Positions 49,644 to 58,129 of a stretch of DNA of 64,000 nt are shown piece after piece; the stretch's first letter is position 1; every line of letters starts with the position of its first letter. The position numbers and the translations under genes were made by a program. The notes beneath the pieces are model-generated. The model saw only the letters and a list, made by a program, of their open reading frames with translations, was not told the DNA's origin and searched no databases. The DNA comes from Planctomycetota bacterium (lineage in GTDB: Bacteria > Planctomycetota > UBA8108 > JACQVS01), in NCBI GenBank assembly GCA_028280485.1, contig JANQLS010000132.1, positions 1 through 64,000 on the forward strand. Direction: 5' to 3'.

Positions 49644-50251
49644 TGAGTAAAGAGATTCTTAAATCCAAGGAAGCTCAGGATCTCGAAACTCGCGAGATCC
49701 GAGTAAGTTCTAAAATTGAACTTCGTGAGCAAGATGAAGAGGGGAAGCTTCCTACTCTAAGCGGCTATGCCGCTGTTTTTGATAAACGCTCTGAAGATCT
49801 CGGATGGTTCGTCGAGCAATTCCAGAAGGGAGCCTTCACTGAGACTCTTAAGAAGAATGATGTGAGAGCGTTAGCTTTCCACGATCCTTCTCGAGTGCTG
49901 GGGCGTCAAAGTGCGGGGACATTACGGCTTTCAGAGGATAGCCGAGGGCTTAAGGTAGAGATCGATCCTCCTGACACCCAAGAAGGTCGAGATATTGTTA
50001 AGCTTGTGAAGCGAGGAGATCTCGATGGAATGTCAATCGGGTTTAAGGCCGTAAAGGATTCATGGGATGAATCGGAGGAGCCCGTTTTGAGGACGGTGAT
50101 TGAGGCTCAGCTTTTTGAGGTCTCGCTTATTACCTGGCCGGCTTATACAGATACCGAAGTTGCCGTTAGAAGCCTGGATCAGGCTCGGAAGGAAGCTTCA
50201 GTGCCACTTGAGGTTAATGAAGCTATTGTTGAAGTTTTGAGTCTTGGTTAA
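49643..50251 (+). CDS. Prohead maturation protease (HK97-type, S78 family)
   Basis: A 202-residue serine protease that trims capsid protein delta domains during maturation. Family segments: LSGYAAVFDKRSEDLGWF, EQFQKGAF, ALAFHDPSRVLG (catalytic His) and DLDGMSIGF (catalytic Ser region). Start overlaps the portal stop (TAATG). It is separated from the capsid gene by a reversed membrane-protein gene, which is not the usual layout. Confidence 0.93.
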   Translation: MSKEILKSKEAQDLETREIRVSSKIELREQDEEGKLPTLSGYAAVFDKRSEDLGWFVEQFQKGAFTETLKKNDVRALAFHDPSRVLGRQSAGTLRLSEDSRGLKVEIDPPDTQEGRDIVKLVKRGDLDGMSIGFKAVKDSWDESEEPVLRTVIEAQLFEVSLITWPAYTDTEVAVRSLDQARKEASVPLEVNEAIVEVLSLG

Positions 50252-50967
50252 ATGTGGTAATTTTGAGGGTTTCTCTTTCTTTCATTCATCCCCTCGAAAT
50301 TCAAATAATACAACAGGAGGATTAAAGCTATAATTCCCCCAAAAACAGCAGGGGTCATATGGTCTTCATCTGAAGAAAGCTTAGTAAGAGTGGTGAGTAT
50401 TATCCCCCAGGTTATTCCGAATGTTGGCGGAAGAATTCTGGATGGAAGAAATGCCCATAGAGGATTCAGCTTTCTTGGACAACCATCGATCGGGGGGAAA
50501 AATTGGACGTATTTTTTCGGCGTCATATTCACATCTTTATAATCAGAGAAGTATTTTTTTAGTCTTAATTCCCAGTCCTCTTCTGCCATTTTTTGAGCAA
50601 ACCTTGCTGTTCTAATGCCAATAAACGCCCAAATTGAAACTAATAGGCCCAGTATGGGTAGTAAAAACATTAAAAGGAAAGTTAATTCTATATAGTCGTC
50701 GTTGCGACTTCCCAGTCGGGCAAGTATAGCAAATCCAGTAAGGAGGAATCCTTGTATGGTTAAAAACCATTTTACCCTTTCTGCTATTTGCCCCTCTTCG
50801 AGCTCATGCCTCTTAACGATTGATTCATAATATTCTCTTAAATTTGGGATTTGTTGTCTTGCGTCCCAAGGTACATCATTTTGAACAAATGAATCTCCAT
50901 AGTAAAACTTTCTCGGTAATGGGGTGGATTCATTTAATTCTTCAAGTCTGTGTTCTTCATTGCACAT
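50248..50967 (-). CDS. Four-helix membrane protein inserted antisense in the head module
   Basis: A 239-residue protein from ATG 50967 (GAGGG 7 bp upstream; the longer TTG at 50979 lacks a ribosome-binding site). Polar N-terminus of about 75 residues, then transmembrane helices (WFLTIQGFLLTGFAILARL; LTFLLMFLLPILGLLVSIW; FGITWGIILTTLT; AVFGGIIALILLLYYL). It overlaps the protease stop by 4 bp on the opposite strand and is AT-richer than the head genes. Looks like a moron, a cargo gene acquired by a lysogenic phage and possibly expressed in the prophage. No family identified. Confidence 0.7.
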   Translation of the reverse strand: MCNEEHRLEELNESTPLPRKFYYGDSFVQNDVPWDARQQIPNLREYYESIVKRHELEEGQIAERVKWFLTIQGFLLTGFAILARLGSRNDDYIELTFLLMFLLPILGLLVSIWAFIGIRTARFAQKMAEEDWELRLKKYFSDYKDVNMTPKKYVQFFPPIDGCPRKLNPLWAFLPSRILPPTFGITWGIILTTLTKLSSDEDHMTPAVFGGIIALILLLYYLNFEGMNERKRNPQNYHI

Positions 50968-51065
50968 GAGAGCCCTCAACAGTTGTGTATAATTTTCAGA
51001 TTAGAAATATTGGAAATGTATTGAACTATTCTAAATTGCAATTAGATTAGAAATCAACAATTCAG

Positions 51066-51204
51066 ATCGTGTCTACGGCAACGGAACGCCAATGCCCCGT
51101 TGATATACGACACGATAGAAGCTGCGCTTCGTCTGCCAGTGCGACGTATCAGCTACGGACGTTTCAGTTTTCATGTTGAAACGCCTCCGCAGATGATGTG
51201 TCGC
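51066..51204 (+). ncRNA. Candidate structured RNA upstream of the capsid gene
   Basis: Three stacked secondary structures lie in 139 bp: (1) an 8-bp stem ATCGTGTC (51066) with GACACGAT (51109) enclosing AACGG/CCGTT; (2) a small hairpin GAAGCTGCGCTTC (51118-51130); (3) a helix of 11 pairs CGGA-CGTTTCA (51156-51166) with TGAAACG..TCCG (51177-51189), itself enclosed by GCGAC/GTCGC (51141/51200). All pairs are perfect. It is in the capsid leader on the coding strand. Function unknown; a structured leader or small RNA is likely. Confidence 0.55.
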
Positions 51205-51216
51205 TTATTTTTTGCC

Positions 51217-51252
51217 ACAACCTCTCGGGGGCAAGACTAAATGAGAGGTTGT
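51217..51252 (+). promoter_or_regulatory. Hairpin that hides the capsid ribosome-binding site
   Basis: ACAACCTCTC (51217-51226) pairs perfectly over 10 bp with GAGAGGTTGT (51243-51252), loop 16 nt. The 3' arm holds the Shine-Dalgarno GAGAGG 8 bp from the capsid ATG (51257), so translation would need the stem to open. Confidence 0.7.
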
Positions 51253-51256
51253 AACT

Positions 51257-52558
51257 ATGCCCGCCACATTAACTAAGGGTATTGAAGAGCTTAAAGAAGA
51301 ACGTAATAAGCTTGTAAAGCAGATGCGTGACTTCGTCGAAACGGCTCGCGAAGAAAAGCGTAATCTGACGGCTGAAGAGCAAGAGACCTTCGACAAATAC
51401 AAAGTCGACATCCATGAGTTGGATTCGGAAATTCGAAATGAAGAAACCCTTCTTCAGATAGAACAGCGCTCGAAGGAACTCGACAACAAATACGATCCCG
51501 CCAATACGGACAATCTCGATCCTACCGAAGATCCTGAAAACAGATCTCAACCCGGTCGACAAGTCCCACCTCAAAACCTTCCCAAGAGTGGCAAGGGAGA
51601 AAATCGTGCCTCTGAAGAGTACCGATCCGCGATGGAAGACTTCCTTCGTAACGGTGATGGTATGTCGGATGAGAATCGCTCAATTCTTGCTAAAGAGATC
51701 CGCTCTCAAAATCTCGGAACCCAAGCCAAGGGTGGCTATCTCTCTCCCACTGACTTCGACAAGGGTTTAATCGAGATCATTCGAGAGGTTGATATTTTCC
51801 GTTCACTTTGTACCGTTAGAAGCTACTCCCATGATCGAGAAGTCCCCGTAGAGGACGATTACGGAGAAGCTTTCTGGACGGATGAAGAAGCGAACTACAC
51901 TGAGTCCGACATGGATTTCAGCCAACTCACCATGACCGCTCACAAGCTCACCACCTTAACCACTCTCACTGAAGAGTTTGTGGCGGATGAGGAGATTGGA
52001 ATTATTCCGATTCTCATGGAACGATTCGGTTGGCGATTCGGTGACAAGGAAGAGGCTGCGTTTGTCAGCGGTGACGGGGTTGGTAAGCCCACGGGTTGGC
52101 TCAATGGAGCTACCGGAAAGAATGGAGCTGTTGCAGCCCTCGTAAATAACACCATCGATTTTGAAGACATCTTCAAACTCAAACATGGTGTTCGCCTGCC
52201 TTTCCGTAAAAACGGAACCTACATTTGTAACGATGACACCACTCTCGCTCTCCGTCTCTTGAAAGATGGCAATGGCCGCTTTATGTGGATTGACAGCGTA
52301 CAAGCGGGAAATCCCGATCGCCTCAACGGAAGTCCGGTACGCATCACCGATCACATGGCTGATATCGGCGCCAACAATACCTCAGTAGCCTTTGGTGATT
52401 TCAAGCACTACGAAATCGCCGATCGAGGAAAGACCTTTATCCAGAGATTAGATGAACTCTTTGCTGGAAATGGTCGAATTGGCTACCGCGCATTTAGGCG
52501 AGTGGATGGAAAGCTCAAAAGAGCTGAGGCCATCTGCCTCTTAACTCACCCCGCTTAA
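51257..52558 (+). CDS. Major capsid protein (HK97 fold)
   Basis: A 433-residue capsid protein. Residues about 1-105 are a charged coiled coil (KGIEELKEERNKLVKQMRDFVE, TAEEQETFDKYKVDIHELDSEI), the scaffold-like delta domain cut off by the protease. The HK97 core begins near NLGTQAKGGYLSPTDF (about 155) and includes EANYTESDMDFSQLTMTAHKL and FVSGDGVGKPTGWL. ATG at 51257, GAGAGG upstream. Directly follows the structured leader. Next genes are connectors. Confidence 0.95.
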   Translation: MPATLTKGIEELKEERNKLVKQMRDFVETAREEKRNLTAEEQETFDKYKVDIHELDSEIRNEETLLQIEQRSKELDNKYDPANTDNLDPTEDPENRSQPGRQVPPQNLPKSGKGENRASEEYRSAMEDFLRNGDGMSDENRSILAKEIRSQNLGTQAKGGYLSPTDFDKGLIEIIREVDIFRSLCTVRSYSHDREVPVEDDYGEAFWTDEEANYTESDMDFSQLTMTAHKLTTLTTLTEEFVADEEIGIIPILMERFGWRFGDKEEAAFVSGDGVGKPTGWLNGATGKNGAVAALVNNTIDFEDIFKLKHGVRLPFRKNGTYICNDDTTLALRLLKDGNGRFMWIDSVQAGNPDRLNGSPVRITDHMADIGANNTSVAFGDFKHYEIADRGKTFIQRLDELFAGNGRIGYRAFRRVDGKLKRAEAICLLTHPA

Positions 52559-52647
52559 TTCGAACTCTAAAGCTTAGTGGCCTGGTCGAAAGGCTGGGTC
52601 ACTTTCTCCATTTAATTCGAATCCTAAAAATCTACTGAGGAAAACTC

Positions 52648-52920
52648 ATGGCTATCAGCAAAGGGTCAATTAAAGGCCCAAAAACCAAAATCAAGTACAA
52701 GCAGTGGTGGAACGGACTCAATGCTGGCTTTGTTCAGAATGCTCCCAAGCATTTAGCGGACAGCCTGATCGCCCGAGGGATCGCTGAGCTTTATGTGGAG
52801 CCTGAAGAAGGTGAAGGTGATTCCGACAAAGTCGAAACCAACGACACCAACCCGGTAGTCGAAACGACGGATGCGAATCCCAACCAAAAGAAAGCAAAGA
52901 AAACCGCTAAGAAAAGCTAA
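52648..52920 (+). CDS. Small phage head protein, unknown
   Basis: A 90-residue protein with a folded N-terminal 45 residues (KQWWNGLNAGFVQNAPKHLADSLIARGIAELYV) and an acidic then Lys-rich low-complexity tail (EPEEGEGDSDKVE..KKAKKTAKKS). Strong AGGAAA. Between capsid and gp6-like connector, so likely a head-completion or decoration protein. Stop overlaps the next ATG. Confidence 0.65.
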   Translation: MAISKGSIKGPKTKIKYKQWWNGLNAGFVQNAPKHLADSLIARGIAELYVEPEEGEGDSDKVETNDTNPVVETTDANPNQKKAKKTAKKS

Positions 52921-53504
52921 TGAGCTTTAACCAAATCACTCCTCCAACAAATAAAGCCCTCGATACGGCAACGGTTAAAAAACATCTTCGAGTCGAACAC
53001 ACCGAAGATGACACCTATATCGAAGGCCTTATCGATGCGGTAACTCTCTATCTGGAGAAGCAGGCTCGTCGACAGCTTATTACGGCGACTTTTCAACTTC
53101 GTTTGGATTCATTTCCAAATGAGATTCGATTCCCTCGAGCGAAGCTTCAATCAGTGGATTCGGTAGCTTATATCGACCCCAACGGTCAGCCTCAAACCTT
53201 GGATCCGAGTTTTTACGAGATTGACGTCAACGCCGAGCCCGGAATTATGCGTTTGGCCCACGATCAGAAGTGGCCCGAGGTTCGAAATCATCCTGGTGTG
53301 ATCACCATTAACTACAAAGGTGGTTATGGAGATGATCCAGCGGATATTCCGAGCCACGTTCGTTCAGCATTAATGCTTCACATAACGACTCTCTATGACA
53401 ACAGAGCATCAGTGACAATGGATGAGATTCCGCGAAGGATTCCCAATAGTTATGAAGCTCTGGTGTCAACAATTCGAGTTCACTATGGTGACGAGACCTT
53501 TTAA
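52920..53504 (+). CDS. Head-tail connector (gp6-like, HK97)
   Basis: A 194-residue protein. LDTATVKKHLRVEHTEDDTYIEGLIDAVTLYLEKQARRQ is the helical signature of phage_gp6-type connectors, followed by the beta-rich middle (LQSVDSVAYIDPNGQPQTL). ATG overlaps the previous stop; its stop overlaps the next gene. Attaches the tail to the portal ring. Confidence 0.85.
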   Translation: MSFNQITPPTNKALDTATVKKHLRVEHTEDDTYIEGLIDAVTLYLEKQARRQLITATFQLRLDSFPNEIRFPRAKLQSVDSVAYIDPNGQPQTLDPSFYEIDVNAEPGIMRLAHDQKWPEVRNHPGVITINYKGGYGDDPADIPSHVRSALMLHITTLYDNRASVTMDEIPRRIPNSYEALVSTIRVHYGDETF

Positions 53505-53926
53505 TGGTTCGCGTCGTAGAGGTTGAATTCAAAGGCCTCAAAGAGATCCAACGAAACATGCGAAGGTTGGGTCAGCGAGGTTATGAAGTCGGGCGAACGG
53601 CTTTAAGGAAATCCACGGTTCCGATTAAGGAAGAGGCTAAGCGTCTCGCACCGGTGGAAACTGGATTGCTTGAAGAAACGATCAGAAGTGGAACATTACG
53701 CCAACGTAACCGTGAGGTTATCGCGTATCAGGTAACTACTGGAACTCGGCTGAAGCTTAAGATTCCAGCGGATGCTTCAGGTTATTACCCAGCGGTTCAG
53801 GAATATGGATCTAAGAAACTAAATATTCCTGATCTTCGATACATGCTCAATGCTTTAGAACGAAAACGTGACCAGTCGATTTCCATAATCATTCGCGAGC
53901 TAAAAAATGGATTGATAAAGAGATGA
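53504..53926 (+). CDS. HK97 gp10-like head-tail joining protein
   Basis: A 140-residue protein with the gp10/HK97 signature: VEFKGLKEIQRNMRRL, ALRKSTVPIKEEAKRLAPVETGLLEETIRSG and AVQEYGSKKL. It is a tail-completion or head-joining protein. Overlaps the connector genes on both sides by short stretches. Confidence 0.85.
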   Translation: MVRVVEVEFKGLKEIQRNMRRLGQRGYEVGRTALRKSTVPIKEEAKRLAPVETGLLEETIRSGTLRQRNREVIAYQVTTGTRLKLKIPADASGYYPAVQEYGSKKLNIPDLRYMLNALERKRDQSISIIIRELKNGLIKR

Positions 53927-54231
53927 GTCGTGATCACCCAGTTCAGATACTTGAAAACCAAGGCATTCAAGATTCTTCGGGTGGAAAGGTCGACAACTGG
54001 GTATCGGTTCGAAATTGGTGGGTGAGATCAGAACCTATTAGAGGGGATGAGCAATTTGTAGATAACGCGCATTTGTCCGTTACCTACAAGCGATTAACTG
54101 GTAGATACATGCCGGACTTTGAGCTTTCAAATGAGCACCAAATTCTTCTCAACAGGAAACAGTTGAGGATTATTGGGATTCGAAACATAGACGATAGAAA
54201 TGAAAAACTTGAGGTCGTAGCGGCCCAATGA
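53923..54231 (+). CDS. Head-tail adaptor (SPP1 gp16-like)
   Basis: A 102-residue beta protein; VQILENQGIQDSSGGKVDNWVSVRNWWVRSEPIRGDEQFV matches the head-closure/adaptor family by pattern. ATG overlaps the previous stop, and its stop overlaps the next start (ATGA), so the whole head-tail block is translated as one unit. Confidence 0.75.
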   Translation: MSRDHPVQILENQGIQDSSGGKVDNWVSVRNWWVRSEPIRGDEQFVDNAHLSVTYKRLTGRYMPDFELSNEHQILLNRKQLRIIGIRNIDDRNEKLEVVAAQ

Positions 54232-54626
54232 GTTTGCCCTTTAAAAAGTTAAGTGAAGAAATTTACTCCGCATTGAATGCATCAATCGGAGTTCCTGTCT
54301 ATGACGCGGTTCCTAACGATCCCGTCGGTGATTACGTCGTTATTGGTGAGTATGAAGCTGATAACGATAGTGCCAAGAACCTCGAGGGAATGCTGGTATT
54401 CCCACGAATTGAAGTCTGGAGCAAGTACAAAGGATTCGGGCCTGCAAATGATATTGCGAGTTTGATTCACACTCAACTTACTTCAGCCTTGCCTGATCTC
54501 ACTCCCGATTTTCAAGTGATGTCGGTTGAATGGTCAGATTTAAGTCCTCAACGAAGAGAATTTGAGGGTATCGAGCTTCGAGTGCTTCTCATGAGGTTTC
54601 GATACCAGATCTTTGAACAACAGTAA
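54228..54626 (+). CDS. Tail terminator/completion protein (DUF3168)
   Basis: A 132-residue protein. EIYSALNASIGVPVYDAVPNDPVGDYVVIGEYEADNDSAKN and RIEVWSKYKGFGPANDIASLIHTQL are the DUF3168 signature of siphovirus tail-completion proteins. Sits between the head adaptor and the tail-tube gene, as expected. Confidence 0.85.
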   Translation: MSLPFKKLSEEIYSALNASIGVPVYDAVPNDPVGDYVVIGEYEADNDSAKNLEGMLVFPRIEVWSKYKGFGPANDIASLIHTQLTSALPDLTPDFQVMSVEWSDLSPQRREFEGIELRVLLMRFRYQIFEQQ

Positions 54627-54638
54627 AAGGAATGAGAC

Positions 54639-55049
54639 ATGCCAGTAACTGGAATTAGTGTCATTGTTCAGATTTTAGAAAGCGGCACCATGACGCCGAT
54701 CGCGACCCAAAGAGGCGCGTCGCTAAAGTTAGGTGCCGATACGATCGATGCCTCAAGCAAGGATAACAATGCTTGGGCAGATCACTTCGCCGGTCAAAAG
54801 AACTGGAGTATTGATGCAGACGGTCTCATGGAACTGACCGATGCCGCACAGACACACCTTCTCAATGAGTTTGTGGCGGGTAATCCAGTCACCGTAGAGA
54901 TCTTGTTACCCAGTGGTGATGTTTGGCGTGGAGACGCTGCTATCGTCGATCACAGTTTCGATTTCTCGAAAGACGACATGGCAACCTTCAGCTTATCTCT
55001 CCAAGGAAAAGGTGAGCCTCTCTACAAATTTGAGACTCCTGCTCCTTAA
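54639..55049 (+). CDS. Major tail tube protein (TP901-1 family)
   Basis: A 136-residue beta protein: GASLKLGADTIDASSKDNNAWADHFAGQKNWSIDADGLMELTDAAQT and ATFSLSLQGKGEPL match TP901-1-type major tail proteins. Confirms a long, non-contractile (siphovirus) or similar flexible tail tube. No sheath gene occurs in the window. Ribosome-binding site AGGAATG. Confidence 0.87.
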   Translation: MPVTGISVIVQILESGTMTPIATQRGASLKLGADTIDASSKDNNAWADHFAGQKNWSIDADGLMELTDAAQTHLLNEFVAGNPVTVEILLPSGDVWRGDAAIVDHSFDFSKDDMATFSLSLQGKGEPLYKFETPAP

Positions 55050-55084
55050 TCTCAACTGAATCTCGATACAAGGAACGAATAGAA

Positions 55085-55471
55085 ATGGCAAATAAGCAGA
55101 AGGGGGAAGCCCCTCTCTTCATCGGTGGTCAAACCAGGTCCCTCAAGTTCACAATGAATTCCATTGCTGAACTTGAGGATGAACTTGGCCTCAGCGTGGA
55201 TGACTTTGAACATGCTACTGGCTTCAAGGCAATCCGAGGATTTATCTGGGCTGGTCTGTTGCACACCAATCCCAAGCTCAAGATTGAGCAAGTCGGTGTT
55301 TGGTTTGATCAAGCTGCTGATGAATCCGACATTGTTGAGTTTAGAGAATCCTGTACTGAAGCAGTAAGGAGAGCATTTCTTCTTTACAGTGGAATCGATC
55401 CCGACGCTGAAGAGGTTGAGGCTAAGCCCCCTGAGGGGGAGTTAAAAGAGGTGAGTGGAGCTGGGAAGTAG
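55085..55471 (+). CDS. Tail assembly chaperone, short form (G-like)
   Basis: A 128-residue protein. AELEDELGLSVDDF and KAIRGFIWAGLLHTNPKL are typical of siphovirus tail-assembly chaperones placed between tail tube and tape measure. The long product is made by a -1 shift near its end (see the next entry); the stop of the short form is TAG at 55469. Confidence 0.85.
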   Translation: MANKQKGEAPLFIGGQTRSLKFTMNSIAELEDELGLSVDDFEHATGFKAIRGFIWAGLLHTNPKLKIEQVGVWFDQAADESDIVEFRESCTEAVRRAFLLYSGIDPDAEEVEAKPPEGELKEVSGAGK

Positions 55472-55779
55472 CACTTAAACAAGCGGCTGAAATTGGGCTC
55501 AAGCCAGAAGAGTTCTGGAGTCTCACGCTGGCTGAGTTCAATCGCTTGGCTGAAGGATTCTATTACCGTCAAAAGGAACTCCGCCGCCTCTTTTCCATCC
55601 AAATAGCTACAAATCTCAATCTCTGGTCTAAGAAGGCTATTGAGCATGATTTTTTAATCAAAGAACCTGAGAAGAAAAATGAACTAAGCCCTGAAGCTCG
55701 AAAAAAAGAGATTCAGAGTATTCAAGCCGAGATAGCAGAAGCCAAAAAGAGACAATTAACGAATGCCCAGAATCGGTAG
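55435..55779 (+). CDS. -1 frame extension of the tail assembly chaperone (GT-like product)
   Basis: The -1 frame is open from 55435 and has no credible start of its own (first Met at 55546 is inside the conserved region). It encodes a continuous chaperone-like segment (EWSWEVALKQAAEIGLKPEEFW, LTLAEFNRLAEGFY), then a basic charged tail. Candidate slip positions are GGGGGAG (55435-55441) and the TTAAAAG run (55442-55448), where the A-site or P-site tRNA can re-pair one base back. Ends overlapping the tape-measure start by 17 bp. The -1 frameshifted G-T chaperone is a standard siphovirus feature. Confidence 0.8.
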   Translation, partial: GGVKRGEWSWEVALKQAAEIGLKPEEFWSLTLAEFNRLAEGFYYRQKELRRLFSIQIATNLNLWSKKAIEHDFLIKEPEKKNELSPEARKKEIQSIQAEIAEAKKRQLTNAQNR

Positions 55780-58129
55780 TCTGTTTGCAGATTTTAAGCT
55801 CAATATCGGTGGCTTCGTAAAAGGTCTGAAGACGGTCGATCGTAACTTGAAGGCTGTCTCTAAAAACTTCGCGAATCTGGGTAAAAGCCTTTCCACAAAG
55901 ATCACCCTTCCTCTCGCGGGTCTTGGGGCTGCTGCGCTGAAGGCTTCAGTCGATATCGAGAAAGTTAAAATCTCGATGACGAACCTCACAGGATCTGCCG
56001 ACAAAGCCAATAAGATCATTGGCGAGCTTCAAACTCTTGCTGCCTCAACTCCATTCCAATTTGCTGGTCTCGCCAAAGGTGCGCGTAACATGCTCGCTTT
56101 TGGATTCGAGGCTAAAAAAGTCGCTCCAGCAATGGCTAATATTGTTGACGCTGTCTCGGCTGTAGGTGGTGGGAACTTTGAGATTGAAAGGCTGGTTAGA
56201 GCCTTAGGTCAAATTGGAGCCAAAGGAAAGGTAGCTGCACAAGAAATTAATCAAATCGCTGAACTTGGTCTTCCAATTAGGCAGGTATTAGCGGATGGCT
56301 TGGGTGTTACCGTTGCAGAGTTAGAGAAAATGCAGCGGTCAGGAATCGAAGCTAAAAAGGCAATCGATTTAATCCTTGAAGGGTTCGGCGAAAGATTCGA
56401 GGGGAGTGCTGAAAAGCTATCTCAATCCTTGGGTGGATTATTCTCTACTTTAAGGGATAACGGTCAATTGGCTTTAGCTGAGCTTGGAAACGAGATCGCT
56501 AAAACTTTTGATTTAAAAACCGTTACCCGGAAAGCGACTGGGTTTTTAAAGGGGCTGACAAACTCATTTAAATCCATGACGGATGAATCCCGAAAAGGGA
56601 TCGTTCGACTCGCTGGTACATTGGCTGCAACCGGTCCGCTCTTAGTCGGTATTGGAGCTGCAATAACGGGAATTAAAGCCTTAGGTGCTGCAATGATCGC
56701 ACTGGCTACGGGAGGTGCAGCGCGCCTGACTTTAGGTTTAAACGTCATCACATTTGGGTTTGCAGCTTTAGCAATTCATGCTAACGGTGCAGATAACGCT
56801 GTTAAACAAATTGCGAATAGCTTTGGATTTTTAGGAGTAAAAGCAGGGGAATTTTTTACATCTGGTGGATTTCAACCTATTGTCGATCTATTCACCTTTC
56901 AGGGCTTTAGCGATATTGCTAATGAGCAATTTAGGAGAACGGCTAATTTTGCTGAGAGGAGTATGGCAGAAATCCGGATTGAGGCTGAGAACGCCCGTGC
57001 TGAGCTGGATAAACTATTTGAAGATGCGCAAAAAGGAGCTCGTGATCTCGAGGAGAGTCTCAAGGACTTAAAAAAAGCTACAAAAGATATAGGTGAAATT
57101 GCAACTGGTCCCACGATTCCTGGCTCAATCTTAAATGGTAATAAAGATTTTGTTGGTCCAGAGCTTCCAAAGACAGGTCCCGAAATTCTTCCTGAAGACC
57201 TTATAAATGAATTAGAAGAACTTCAAACTTTAGCAACAAAGAACTTTAGTGCCTTTGGCGATCCTCTTGATTTCTTAAATGAGAAATTAATTAATGTCGA
57301 AAGTACGATTCTCGATTTTAACGAGAATATAAAAGGTAATTCGGCAGAATCAAGAGCCGCTCTCCAGGGCTTAATTGAGGATCACAAAAATCTCACGATT
57401 GCACTTCAAGAAGAGCAACTCACTCAAGAAACCTTAGCCATTACTCAAGAGAATGCTTTTGGGTCAGCTAAGGAAGCCCTTCGAGATTTCGCGGCGGAAG
57501 TTGCAACCTTAGGTCAATCAATCGGTAGTATCTTTGGGCAAGTATTCACTGGGTTGGTGGACGGTTTTGCTCGATCGACGGCCCAAGCGATTGTAATGGG
57601 ACAGAAGTTCGGCGACTCCATGAAGAATGTAGGTAAGCAAGTAGTTGCTGCTCTCATTCAAGATCTCATCAAGCTTGGAATTGAGCGATTAACTCAATCG
57701 GTGATTGCTGCCACAGCGGGTCAAGTGGCTCTCACAGCGAGAATGGGGCAACTCGCTGCAGAGACCTATGGAGCGGCTTTCGCGGCAACAGCTGCTATTC
57801 CTCTTGTTGGACCGGCTTTAGCGCCCGCGGCTGCTTCGGCTGCGGTCGCTGGAATGATATCAGGTTCTATCGCTTCAAAAGCTACTGGAATCGCTGCTTT
57901 TGCTGCACTGGCCGAGGGTGGAATTGTCACCAAGCCAACTCTTTCTCTCATTGGTGAGGGGGGGGAGCCTGAAGTTGTATTCCCTTTGAGTAAGCTTCAG
58001 CGATTCTTAGGTGCTGGGTTTAGTGGTGCGGCTTCAATCATTCAAATTCTTCTCGATGGTGAAGTGCTGGCTGAATCAACTGCTCAGCACCTTCCTGGAG
58101 TCTTCGAAAGACAAGGTTTAAGAGCGTAA
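55763..58129 (+). CDS. Tape-measure protein
   Basis: A 788-residue tail-length ruler. The N-terminus (FADFKLNIGGFVKGLKTVDRNLKAV..LGKSLSTKITLPLAG) and the tape-measure core TNLTGSADKANKIIGELQTLAASTPFQF are diagnostic. Hydrophobic segments (about 290-330) and a Gly/Ala-rich C-terminal membrane-like stretch (about 660-720) are typical for the DNA-injection channel part. A relatively short tape for a siphovirus (tail length scales with it). Confidence 0.92.
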   Translation: MPRIGSLFADFKLNIGGFVKGLKTVDRNLKAVSKNFANLGKSLSTKITLPLAGLGAAALKASVDIEKVKISMTNLTGSADKANKIIGELQTLAASTPFQFAGLAKGARNMLAFGFEAKKVAPAMANIVDAVSAVGGGNFEIERLVRALGQIGAKGKVAAQEINQIAELGLPIRQVLADGLGVTVAELEKMQRSGIEAKKAIDLILEGFGERFEGSAEKLSQSLGGLFSTLRDNGQLALAELGNEIAKTFDLKTVTRKATGFLKGLTNSFKSMTDESRKGIVRLAGTLAATGPLLVGIGAAITGIKALGAAMIALATGGAARLTLGLNVITFGFAALAIHANGADNAVKQIANSFGFLGVKAGEFFTSGGFQPIVDLFTFQGFSDIANEQFRRTANFAERSMAEIRIEAENARAELDKLFEDAQKGARDLEESLKDLKKATKDIGEIATGPTIPGSILNGNKDFVGPELPKTGPEILPEDLINELEELQTLATKNFSAFGDPLDFLNEKLINVESTILDFNENIKGNSAESRAALQGLIEDHKNLTIALQEEQLTQETLAITQENAFGSAKEALRDFAAEVATLGQSIGSIFGQVFTGLVDGFARSTAQAIVMGQKFGDSMKNVGKQVVAALIQDLIKLGIERLTQSVIAATAGQVALTARMGQLAAETYGAAFAATAAIPLVGPALAPAAASAAVAGMISGSIASKATGIAAFAALAEGGIVTKPTLSLIGEGGEPEVVFPLSKLQRFLGAGFSGAASIIQILLDGEVLAESTAQHLPGVFERQGLRA

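Noticed and set aside
50980..51256. Group I/II intron or HEARO element
   Set aside because: No open reading frame or ribozyme core seen in the gap; HNH gene is 5 kb away beside terS.
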